DNA of 64,000 bases, from positions 2,097,501 through 2,161,500 of the forward strand of contig NZ_CP019426.1 in assembly GCF_009834515.1 (NCBI RefSeq). Reading direction: 5' to 3'. Source of the DNA: Pseudomonas sp. R84 (lineage in GTDB: Bacteria; Pseudomonadota; Gammaproteobacteria; Pseudomonadales; Pseudomonadaceae). The notes below the pieces were generated by a model. It had not been told where the DNA came from and made no database searches. It worked only from the letters and a program-made list of their open reading frames with translations. A program made the position numbers and the translations under genes. This document shows positions 19,885 to 26,515 of the stretch, one piece after another (position 1 is the stretch's first letter; every line of letters begins with the position of its first letter).

Positions 19885-19900
19885 AGCGAGATTTGTGCCA
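19885..19900 (-). promoter_or_regulatory. Sigma-54-type promoter of the nitrate transporter operon
   Basis: Minus strand TGGCAC-AAATC-TCGCT has the full -24 box and a GC at -12 with correct spacing. The predicted RNA would start near 19873, immediately before the first ANTAR hairpin. Confidence 0.75.
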
Positions 19901-19914
19901 ACAGCTGAAAGATC

Positions 19915-20103
19915 AAAAGCCCCTCACCCTAGCCCTCTCCCAGAGGGAGAGGGGACTGACCGAGGTGTCTTGCGCAAAACATCGACCTGAAACACGGAGT
20001 CGAATATGGATTCACCGAAAATCGTTCAGGTCGGCAGTATTACTGCGCCATCCCCCAATCAGTCCCCTCTCCCTCTGGGAGAGGGCTAGGGTGAGGGGCT
20101 TTT
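19915..20103. repeat. Long palindromic element with 45-bp perfect arms (CCCTCACCC family)
   Basis: Arm 19915-19959 is the exact reverse complement of arm 20059-20103, with a 99-bp spacer. Inside the spacer CGACCTGAA (19983-19991) is repeated inverted as TTCAGGTCG near 20025-20033. Related, less perfect copies are at 31141-31289 and 63418-63550. It occupies most of the gap between nasT and the transporter leader and holds no credible gene. Confidence 0.9.
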
Positions 20104-20119
20104 CAGCGGTGAGAACACC

Positions 20120-20695
20120 TCAGCCAAGCAACTCACTCATCGCAATAATCTGCTCCGCCACCTGAATCAGCTTCTGCTGCCGACTCATCGCCTGCCGCCG
20201 CATCAGGGTGTAAGCCTCTTCCTCATTGCAATCCTTCATCTTCATCAACAAACCCTTGGCCAGCTCAATACGCTTGCGCTCAGCCAATTGCTGATCACGC
20301 GCCTGCAACTGCGCACGCAAGGCCTGATCACTCTCGAAACGCGCCATCGCCACATCCAGAATTGGCTGCAGACGCTGGGCGTGAATGCCTTCGACGATGT
20401 AAGCACTGACCCCTGACTTGATCGCCTGGCGCATCACCCCCGGATCATGTTCATCGGTAAACATCACGATTGGCCGTGGCTGGTCGCGGCTGACCAGCAC
20501 AACTTGTTCCATGACATCGCGGCCCGGTGACTCGGTATCGATCAGGATCACGTCCGGGCGCACCGTTTCGACGCGCGCGGGCAGGTCGATGGTCAGGCCG
20601 GACTCGTCGATCACCTCGAAACCGGCCTCGGTCAACGCAGCTTTCAGGCGACCGACTTTTTTCGCTGTGTCGTTGATCAACAGAATGCGCAACAT
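20120..20695 (-). CDS. nasT: Nitrate-responsive ANTAR antiterminator NasT
   Basis: A 191-residue response-regulator-like protein. A receiver domain (about 1-120: INDTAKKVGRLKAAL, VILIDTESPGRD) is followed by a coiled linker and a C-terminal ANTAR RNA-binding domain (about 130-190: RKRIELAKGLLMKMKDCNEEEAYTLMRRQAM). NasT binds paired hexaloop hairpins in leader RNAs and prevents termination; without nitrate it is held by NasS. The cognate leaders are visible in this window. It lies 15 bases after nasS. The receiver has a D-T-E where the phosphorylatable Asp is expected (VILIDTE), though NasT is controlled by protein partner rather than phosphorylation. Confidence 0.95.
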   Translation of the reverse strand: MLRILLINDTAKKVGRLKAALTEAGFEVIDESGLTIDLPARVETVRPDVILIDTESPGRDVMEQVVLVSRDQPRPIVMFTDEHDPGVMRQAIKSGVSAYIVEGIHAQRLQPILDVAMARFESDQALRAQLQARDQQLAERKRIELAKGLLMKMKDCNEEEAYTLMRRQAMSRQQKLIQVAEQIIAMSELLG

Positions 20696-20710
20696 GTTCG
20701 CGGTCTCCTG

Positions 20711-21922
20711 TCAGCGGCGGGCGAGAAGGGGGGCGTCGTCGTTCAACGCGTGCAGCTTGAAACTGCGCGCGTAGCCGGCGGGATCGCTGCCGTCCCAGAC
20801 TTTGCCGTCGAGCAACTGGCTGCTGCGCATGTCTGTGCCCCACGCCGCTACGTCGACTGCCGTCGCAGCATCGCGGTAGATATCCATTTGCTGGACCTGA
20901 CGGGCGACGGCGAGGTAATCCGGATCCTCACGCAGCAGGCCCCAGCGGCGGAACTGGGTCATGAACCACATGCCGTCCGACAGATAGGGCAGATTCACCT
21001 CGCCGTTGCCGTGAAAACGCAGCGCGTGTGGATCCTGCCAGCGATTGCCGAGCCCATCGGCATAATCACCGAGAAAACGCGGCTCGATGCACGAAAGCGG
21101 CGCGTCCAGATATTCCGGAGCGCTGAGCAATTGCGCGGTGCTACGGCGATTCTCCGGGCTTTCTTCGATGAAGCGGCTGGCCTCAAGAATCGCCATCACT
21201 AACGCCCGCGCAGTGTTCGGGTATTGCTCGACAAATTCACGGGTGCAACCAAGGACTTTTTCCGGGTGATCGGGCCAGATGGTCTGGCTGGTGGCCAAGG
21301 TGAAACCGAGATCCTGCTGCACCGCACTGGCCGCCCAAGGCTCGCCGACACAAAAACCGTCGATGCGCCCGGCTTGCAGGTGCGCGACCATTTGCGGCGG
21401 CGGCACGACGACGCTGTCGACGTCCTGCAATGGATGAATGCCCTGACTCGCCAGCCAGTAATACAGCCACATGGCATGAGTGCCGGTGGGAAAGGTCTGG
21501 GCGAAGGTGAGTTTTGCGCGGCTTTGGTGCACGTGGCGGTCCAGCGCTTCAGGACTGGTCACGCCAAGGTTCTGGAGACCGTGGGAGAGGTTGAGGCTCT
21601 GACCGTTCTGGTTCAGGCCCATCAGCACGGCCATATCGGTCGGGGCGACGCCGCCGATGCCCAGGTGCACGGCGTAAATCAGGCCATACAGACTGTGCGC
21701 GGCATCCAGTTCGCCGCTGACCAGTTTGTCGCGCAGATTCGCCCAGGAGGCCTGGCGCTTCAGGTTCAGCGTTAGGCCGTAAGGCTGGGCAAAGCCCTGT
21801 GTGGCCGCGACGACCACCGAGGCACAATCGCTCAGGGCCATGAAACCGAGGTTGATTGCAGTCTTTTCCGGGGCATCGCTGCCATTGACCCAGGCCAGTG
21901 GCCCTACCGAAGGTTCATTCAT
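20711..21922 (-). CDS. nasS: Nitrate sensor NasS, cytoplasmic ABC-type nitrate-binding protein
   Basis: A 403-residue protein of the NrtA/NMT1-like substrate-binding family with no signal peptide, as expected for the soluble sensor NasS. NasS binds nitrate or nitrite and then releases NasT. Family features include [21 protein letters not shown] near the N-terminus, the [12 protein letters not shown] segment near 225, and [15 protein letters not shown] use ATG 21922; the frame is open further upstream, but that sequence is leader with hairpins. nasS precedes nasT in one transcription unit. Confidence 0.94.
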   Translation of the reverse strand: MNEPSVGPLAWVNGSDAPEKTAINLGFMALSDCASVVVAATQGFAQPYGLTLNLKRQASWANLRDKLVSGELDAAHSLYGLIYAVHLGIGGVAPTDMAVLMGLNQNGQSLNLSHGLQNLGVTSPEALDRHVHQSRAKLTFAQTFPTGTHAMWLYYWLASQGIHPLQDVDSVVVPPPQMVAHLQAGRIDGFCVGEPWAASAVQQDLGFTLATSQTIWPDHPEKVLGCTREFVEQYPNTARALVMAILEASRFIEESPENRRSTAQLLSAPEYLDAPLSCIEPRFLGDYADGLGNRWQDPHALRFHGNGEVNLPYLSDGMWFMTQFRRWGLLREDPDYLAVARQVQQMDIYRDAATAVDVAAWGTDMRSSQLLDGKVWDGSDPAGYARSFKLHALNDDAPLLARR

Positions 21923-21936
21923 ACACCGCCACCTCG

Positions 21937-22015
21937 AAAAAAAGCGCCGCCGCGGACTTTGCGCAGGCAAAACCCGGGACGACGCCATTGTCCTTGCCCG
22001 CGTGCCGTCATTGGC
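21937..22015 (-). promoter_or_regulatory. Candidate ANTAR target plus terminator in the nasS-nasT leader
   Basis: Minus strand: GCC-AATGAC-GGC (22015-22004) and GAC-AATGGC-GTC (21992-21981). Both six-base loops have A1 and G4, but stems are only three pairs and the linker is 11 nt. Downstream, GCGC arms (21961-21964 and 21944-21947) precede a run of seven T (21943-21937), 15 bases before the nasS ATG. It resembles the nirB leader in order and spacing but is weaker. A GGAC/GTCC pairing could compete. Confidence 0.5.
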
Positions 22016-22039
22016 CTTGCGCGCTGATGGCAAGGAGGG

Positions 22040-22055
22040 TGCAAGGCATATGCCA
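22040..22055 (-). promoter_or_regulatory. Sigma-54-type promoter of nasS-nasT
   Basis: Minus strand TGGCAT-ATGCC-TTGCA is one base off consensus with exact spacing. Predicted start near 22029, about 14 nt before the first candidate ANTAR hairpin. Confidence 0.75.
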
Positions 22056-22103
22056 GTGACAGCGATTTGCGCGTGCGCCTCGCGCCGCAGGTCGATGCCC
22101 GGC

Positions 22104-22109
22104 TATAAT
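22104..22109 (+). promoter_or_regulatory. Probable -10 element of pyrD
   Basis: A perfect TATAAT 37 bases before the pyrD ATG. A matching -35 was not convincing. It shares a 223-bp divergent region with the nasS promoter. Confidence 0.55.
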
Positions 22110-22145
22110 CGCCGCCTCTTTTCGCCGCCCGAGTCATCGCCGCCC

Positions 22146-23165
22146 ATGTACACCCTGGCCCGTCAGCTGTTGTTCAAACTTTCCCCGGAAACCTCCCACG
22201 ATCTGTCGCTGGATCTGATCGGCGCGGGTGGGCGTTTGGGCCTCAACGGCTTGCTGTGCAAGGCGCCGGCGAAGAAACCGGTGACGGTCATGGGCCTCGA
22301 ATTCCCGAACCCGGTGGGTCTGGCCGCCGGTCTGGACAAGAACGGCGCGGCCATTGATGGCTTCGCGCAACTGGGTTTCGGTTTTGTCGAAATCGGCACC
22401 GTGACTCCGCGCCCGCAGCCGGGCAACCCGAAACCACGGATTTTTCGCTTGCCGGAAGCCGAGGCGATTATCAATCGCATGGGCTTCAACAACCTCGGTG
22501 TCGATAACCTGCTGGCGCGGGTGGCAGTGGCGAAATACAAAGGTGTGCTGGGCATCAACATCGGCAAGAACTTCGATACTCCGGTTGAACGTGCGGTCGA
22601 CGATTACCTGATCTGCCTGGACAAGGTCTACGCCCACGCCAGCTATGTGACGGTCAACGTCAGCTCGCCAAATACCCCGGGCCTGCGCAGCCTGCAGTTC
22701 GGTGATTCGCTCAAGCAATTGCTCGCGGATCTGGCCACGCGCCGCGCTGAACTGGCGTTGCGTCATGGCAAACATGTGCCGTTGGCGATCAAGATCGCGC
22801 CGGACATGACCGATGAAGAAACCGCGCAGGTGGCTCAAGCGTTGATCGAAACCGGCATGGACGCGGTGATCGCGACTAACACCACCCTCAGCCGGGTTGG
22901 TGTTGAAGGCATGGAGCATGGCGACGAGGCGGGCGGTTTGTCGGGCGCGCCGGTGCGGGAGAAGAGCACCAATACGGTGAAGGTGCTGGCCGGTGAGCTG
23001 GCTGGGCGTTTGCCGATCATTGCCGCGGGCGGGATTACTGAAGGCAAGCATGCGGCCGAGAAGATCACCGCCGGTGCGAGCCTGGTGCAGATCTACTCCG
23101 GCTTCATCTATAAAGGCCCGGCGCTGATTCGCGAATCGGTCGACGCGATCGCCGCCCTACGCTGA
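22146..23165 (+). CDS. pyrD: Dihydroorotate dehydrogenase (quinone), class 2
   Basis: A 339-residue FMN enzyme oxidising dihydroorotate to orotate at the inner membrane with ubiquinone as acceptor (fourth step of pyrimidine synthesis). The N-terminal amphipathic segment [20 protein letters not shown] is the class 2 membrane-binding extension. [44 protein letters not shown] (catalytic Ser region) and [13 protein letters not shown] are family motifs. ATG 22146 is chosen because the frame upstream is promoter DNA. Length is standard. Confidence 0.97.
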   Translation: MYTLARQLLFKLSPETSHDLSLDLIGAGGRLGLNGLLCKAPAKKPVTVMGLEFPNPVGLAAGLDKNGAAIDGFAQLGFGFVEIGTVTPRPQPGNPKPRIFRLPEAEAIINRMGFNNLGVDNLLARVAVAKYKGVLGINIGKNFDTPVERAVDDYLICLDKVYAHASYVTVNVSSPNTPGLRSLQFGDSLKQLLADLATRRAELALRHGKHVPLAIKIAPDMTDEETAQVAQALIETGMDAVIATNTTLSRVGVEGMEHGDEAGGLSGAPVREKSTNTVKVLAGELAGRLPIIAAGGITEGKHAAEKITAGASLVQIYSGFIYKGPALIRESVDAIAALR

Positions 23166-23189
23166 TCCCCCTAGGCTGACCTGGCCAAT

Positions 23190-23214
23190 GTAGGAGCCTT
23201 CGGCAGCTCCTACA
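23190..23214. repeat. Short GTAGGAGC palindrome after pyrD
   Basis: GTAGGAGC and GCTCCTAC flank CTTCGGCA, an 8-bp stem resembling the outer part of the family II REP repeat. It may aid pyrD transcript ending, but has no T-run. Confidence 0.6.
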
Positions 23215-23241
23215 CGAAATGTGTGTCAGCCAGACAGGCAT

Positions 23242-23266
23242 AAAAAAGGGCTCCTCGAAGGAGCCC
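23242..23266 (-). terminator. Rho-independent terminator of rmf
   Basis: On the minus strand an 8-bp GGGCTCCT/AGGAGCCC stem is followed by six T residues. It is about 85 bases past the rmf stop codon. Confidence 0.85.
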
Positions 23267-23351
23267 CTGGGCCGCAGCCCGCCGTCCGGGAAGGACGTGC
23301 ATGGTAAGTCGTTACAAATTCAGATTGTCGTGTCGGAATAAATGCCCTGTG

Positions 23352-23567
23352 TCAGCCGACGGCGTGAAGTTCGTTGAGTCTGTGGATTCCCGCAGTGCCG
23401 GTCATACCGTCCCAGTTGTCGCCGCGTCCTTCTCGCCAGCCGTTAATCCAGGCTTGACGTACCGACGGTAGAGTAAATGGGCAAAGCTCACGGGATTTGC
23501 CACCAACGCCATATTGATATCCGCGCAAAAATGCTCTTTCCAACGGATCACGCTTAAGTCTTCTCAT
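23352..23567 (-). CDS. rmf: Ribosome modulation factor
   Basis: A 71-residue basic protein matching RMF (MRRLKRDPLERAFLRGYQYG, then SRELCPF and ARQAWINGWREGR-like VRQAWINGWREGRGDNWDG). In stationary phase it helps convert 70S ribosomes into inactive 100S dimers. Its ribosome-binding site is GAGGGAAAC before ATG 23567. It lies between pyrD (convergent) and rlmKL (divergent) as in P. aeruginosa. A long structured leader suggests post-transcriptional control. Confidence 0.95.
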   Translation of the reverse strand: MRRLKRDPLERAFLRGYQYGVGGKSRELCPFTLPSVRQAWINGWREGRGDNWDGMTGTAGIHRLNELHAVG

Positions 23568-23607
23568 AGGGTGTTTCCCTCACTTGTTGACTGTTTTGTG
23601 TCGCGTT

Positions 23608-23703
23608 GACCTCAACTGAGGTCTGGCAGAAGAAACCTGCCATGGTGCGGCTCGCTGCCGGCGTGGCGAGCCAAGGTGTTGACGCCGTTGCGACGTCAAC
23701 CTG
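23608..23703 (-). ncRNA. Structured rmf 5' leader (rmf RNA motif)
   Basis: Four consecutive hairpins are visible on the minus strand between about 23703 and 23608: GTTGACG/CGTCAAC (23700-23678), GGCTCGC/GCGAGCC (23672-23649), GGCAG/CTGCC (23641-23625) and GACCTCA/TGAGGTC (23623-23608). They end 40 bases before the rmf start. A conserved Pseudomonas 'rmf' leader RNA has been described upstream of this gene, and the position fits. I did not check the covariance model. Confidence 0.75.
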
Positions 23704-23827
23704 TGTTCAGTTCTAACCAATGAGTCACACCGAGGGAATGATCGTTTTGTCATAAGGACGTAACGAAATTAGTGCTACAGCCATAAGTAACGACGGGTTT
23801 CATGCACGGTTTTTCAGCAAACCCCGG

Positions 23828-23930
23828 TATGATCGGCCCCGCGCTGGATGATGGGGTTAATTCTTTAGTGAGAATGACCCACGTTTGCGCTGGGGTATAA
23901 AGCGACGAAGGGTCGCTTTAAGACTTTTTG
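23828..23930 (+). ncRNA. Candidate small RNA or attenuated leader upstream of rlmKL
   Basis: TATGAT at 23828-23833 could be a -10 element. About 20 bases later GGGTT-A-ATTCT pairs with AGAAT-GACCC around a six-base loop (about 23848-23876). Then a perfect 9-bp TAAAGCGAC/GTCGCTTTA stem (23898-23906 and 23912-23920) is followed by AGAC and five T. This has the look of a roughly 90-nt RNA with its own terminator. No coding frame fits. Alternatively it is a leader of rlmKL, 170 bases downstream. Confidence 0.45.
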
Positions 23931-24053
23931 TTGCATCAACTTTTTTATCTGTCCCGGCATCTAAGCTCTTTTAACCCGAGCAGCGGGGATGGAACGGCAC
24001 ACCTTCGTGCCACACGGGCGTTCTTTTAGAAAAGCGCCTGATTGAAAACCGGA

Positions 24054-24073
24054 TCGGCAATGCGTTGCCGATT
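24054..24073 (+). promoter_or_regulatory. Hairpin in front of rlmKL
   Basis: ATCGGCAA and TTGCCGAT form an 8-bp stem with a TGCG loop, ending 26 bases before the start codon. There is no T-run; an effect on translation is possible. Confidence 0.4.
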
Positions 24074-24099
24074 CACTAGCCAAAGGCTCTGGAAATACC

Positions 24100-26370
24100 A
24101 TGTCCGACCGTTTCGAACTCTTCCTCACTTGCCCTAAAGGCCTTGAAGGCCTGCTCATCGAGGAAGCCGTCGGGCTTGGCCTTGAAGAAGCGCGCGAGCA
24201 CACTTCCGCCGTGCGTGGCATGGCGACCATGGAAACCGCTTATCGCCTGTGCCTCTGGTCGCGTCTGGCCAACCGTGTGTTGCTGGTGCTCAAGCGTTTT
24301 CCGATGAAAGACGCTGAAGACCTCTACCACGGCGTGCTCGACATCGAGTGGCAGGATCACATGCTCAGCGACGGTACCTTGGCCGTTGAATTCAGCGGCC
24401 ACGGCTCAGGCATCGACAACACCCACTTCGGTGCCCTGAAAGTCAAAGACGCCATCGTCGACAAACTGCGCACCCCACAGGGCGACCGTCCGTCGATCGA
24501 CAAGCTCAACCCGGATCTGCGCATTCACCTGCGTCTGGATCGCGGCGAAGCGATTCTCTCCCTCGACCTCTCCGGCCACAGCCTGCACCAGCGCGGCTAT
24601 CGCTTGCAGCAAGGTGCGGCACCGCTGAAGGAAAACCTCGCGGCAGCCATCCTGATCCGTTCCGGCTGGCCACGCATTGCTGCCGAAGGCGGCGCGCTGG
24701 CTGACCCGATGTGCGGTGTCGGTACGTTCCTCGTCGAAGCCGGCATGATTGCCGCCGACATGGCGCCGAACCTGCGTCGTGAGCAGTGGGGTTTCACCGC
24801 CTGGCTCGGTCACGTCCCGGCGCTGTGGAAAAAACTCCATGAAGAAGCCGTCGAACGCGCCGCTGCCGGTCTGGCCAAGCCACCGCTGTGGATTCGTGGT
24901 TATGAAGCTGACCCTCGTCTGATTCAACCGGGTCGCAACAACGTTGAGCGTGCCGGCCTGAGCGAGTGGATCAAGATCTACCAGGGCGAAGTCGCGACCT
25001 TCGAGCCGCGTCCGGATCAGAACCAGAAAGGTCTGGTGATCTGCAACCCACCGTACGGCGAGCGTCTCGGTGACGAAGCCAGCCTGTTGTACCTCTACCA
25101 GAACCTCGGTGAGCGCCTGCGTCAGGCCTGCCTGAACTGGGAAGCGGCGGTATTCACCGGCGCGCCGGATCTGGGCAAGCGCATGGGCATTCGCAGCCAC
25201 AAACAGTATTCGTTCTGGAACGGCGCACTGCCGTGCAAACTGCTGTTGATCAAAGTGCTGCCGGATCAGTTCGTCACCGGCGAGCGTCGTACCCCGGAAC
25301 AGCGTCAGGCCGAGCGCGAGCAAGCGGCTTACGACCAGACTCCGGACGAGCCGCAAGAGCGCAAGTTCAACAAGAACGGCAACCCGATCAAACCGACGCC
25401 AGCCCCGACACCGGTGATCGAGCAACCGCGCTTGAGCGAAGGCGGGCAGATGTTTGCCAACCGTCTGCAAAAGAATCTCAAGGCCATGGGCAAGTGGGTC
25501 AAGCGCGAAGGCATTGATTGCTACCGCGTTTACGATGCCGACATGCCTGAGTACGCGATGGCGATCGACCTGTACCACGATTGGGTGCATGTCCAGGAAT
25601 ACGCCGCGCCGAAATCCATCGACCCGGAAAAAGCCTCGGCGCGCATGTTCGATGCCCTGGCAGCCATTCCGCAGGCGCTGAACGTCGACAAGAGCCGCGT
25701 GGTGGTCAAACGCCGCGAGCGCCAGAGCGGCACCAAGCAGTACGAGCGTCAGGCTGCACAGGGCAAGTTCAATGAAGTCAGCGAGGGCGGCGTGAAGTTG
25801 CTGGTCAACCTCACCGACTACCTCGACACGGGTCTGTTCCTCGACCACCGCCCGATGCGCATGCGCATTCAGAAAGAGGCCGCCGGCAAGCGCTTCCTCA
25901 ATCTGTTCTGCTACACCGCGACCGCCAGCGTACACGCGGCCAAGGGCGGCGCGCGCAGCACCACCAGCGTCGACCTGTCGAAAACCTACCTCGACTGGGC
26001 GCGCCGCAACCTGTCGTTGAACGGCTACTCGGACAAGAACCGTCTGGAGCAGGGCGATGTCATGGCGTGGCTGGAAAGCAGCCGTGACGAGTACGACCTG
26101 ATCTTCATCGATCCGCCGACGTTCTCCAACTCCAAGCGCATGGAAGGCATCTTCGACGTGCAACGTGATCAGGTGCAGTTGATCGACCTGGCCATGGCCC
26201 GTCTGGCAACCGGCGGTGTGCTGTATTTCTCCAACAACTTCCGCAAGTTCCAGTTGGAAGAAAACCTCGCCGAGCGTTACGCGGTCGAGGAAATCAGTGC
26301 GCAGACCATCGATCCGGATTTCGCCCGCAACTCCAAGATCCACCGCGCCTGGAAAATCACGGCTCGTTGA
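24100..26370 (+). CDS. rlmL: Bifunctional 23S rRNA methyltransferase RlmKL (m2G2445 and m7G2069)
   Basis: A 756-residue fusion. The N-terminal half (about 1-390) has a THUMP domain and an RlmL N2-guanine methyltransferase with ADPMCGVGTFLVEA and the catalytic CNPPYGERLG motif. The C-terminal half (about 450-756) is the RlmK m7G enzyme with RFLNLFCYTATASVHAA SAM-binding and LIFIDPPTFSNSKRM motifs. A charged linker (about 385-445) joins them. The protein modifies two bases in 23S rRNA domain V. The start follows the conserved MSDRFELFLTCPKGLE. In Gram-negative bacteria the fused form is usual. Confidence 0.96.
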   Translation: MSDRFELFLTCPKGLEGLLIEEAVGLGLEEAREHTSAVRGMATMETAYRLCLWSRLANRVLLVLKRFPMKDAEDLYHGVLDIEWQDHMLSDGTLAVEFSGHGSGIDNTHFGALKVKDAIVDKLRTPQGDRPSIDKLNPDLRIHLRLDRGEAILSLDLSGHSLHQRGYRLQQGAAPLKENLAAAILIRSGWPRIAAEGGALADPMCGVGTFLVEAGMIAADMAPNLRREQWGFTAWLGHVPALWKKLHEEAVERAAAGLAKPPLWIRGYEADPRLIQPGRNNVERAGLSEWIKIYQGEVATFEPRPDQNQKGLVICNPPYGERLGDEASLLYLYQNLGERLRQACLNWEAAVFTGAPDLGKRMGIRSHKQYSFWNGALPCKLLLIKVLPDQFVTGERRTPEQRQAEREQAAYDQTPDEPQERKFNKNGNPIKPTPAPTPVIEQPRLSEGGQMFANRLQKNLKAMGKWVKREGIDCYRVYDADMPEYAMAIDLYHDWVHVQEYAAPKSIDPEKASARMFDALAAIPQALNVDKSRVVVKRRERQSGTKQYERQAAQGKFNEVSEGGVKLLVNLTDYLDTGLFLDHRPMRMRIQKEAAGKRFLNLFCYTATASVHAAKGGARSTTSVDLSKTYLDWARRNLSLNGYSDKNRLEQGDVMAWLESSRDEYDLIFIDPPTFSNSKRMEGIFDVQRDQVQLIDLAMARLATGGVLYFSNNFRKFQLEENLAERYAVEEISAQTIDPDFARNSKIHRAWKITAR

Positions 26371-26385
26371 CGCTTTGCCGGGTTG

Positions 26386-26423
26386 GATCCACAGAGCCTT
26401 GATTTTTAAAGGCTCCGTGGATC
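26386..26423 (+). terminator. Large hairpin between rlmKL and the diguanylate cyclase gene
   Basis: Fifteen-base arms (26386-26400 and 26409-26423) pair with a single mismatch around an 8-base loop, 15 bases after the rlmKL stop. There is no following T-run, so termination is uncertain; it may protect the 3' end. Confidence 0.45.
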
Positions 26424-26515
26424 TGCCCGCGCTAGCTAAATTAGTGGCTAATAGCTATAACTCACACACGGTCAATGGGGTTTTCCCGTAAATGCTGGCG
26501 TAGTGAGTTGTCTTT

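Noticed and set aside
23898..23920. rlmKL terminator-like stem as the end of an upstream protein gene
   Set aside because: No plus-strand coding frame precedes it; rmf is on the other strand and has its own terminator.
24406..26343. Open frame of 645 codons antisense to rlmKL
   Set aside because: It mirrors the codon bias of rlmKL, has no recognisable domain, and rlmKL is certain.
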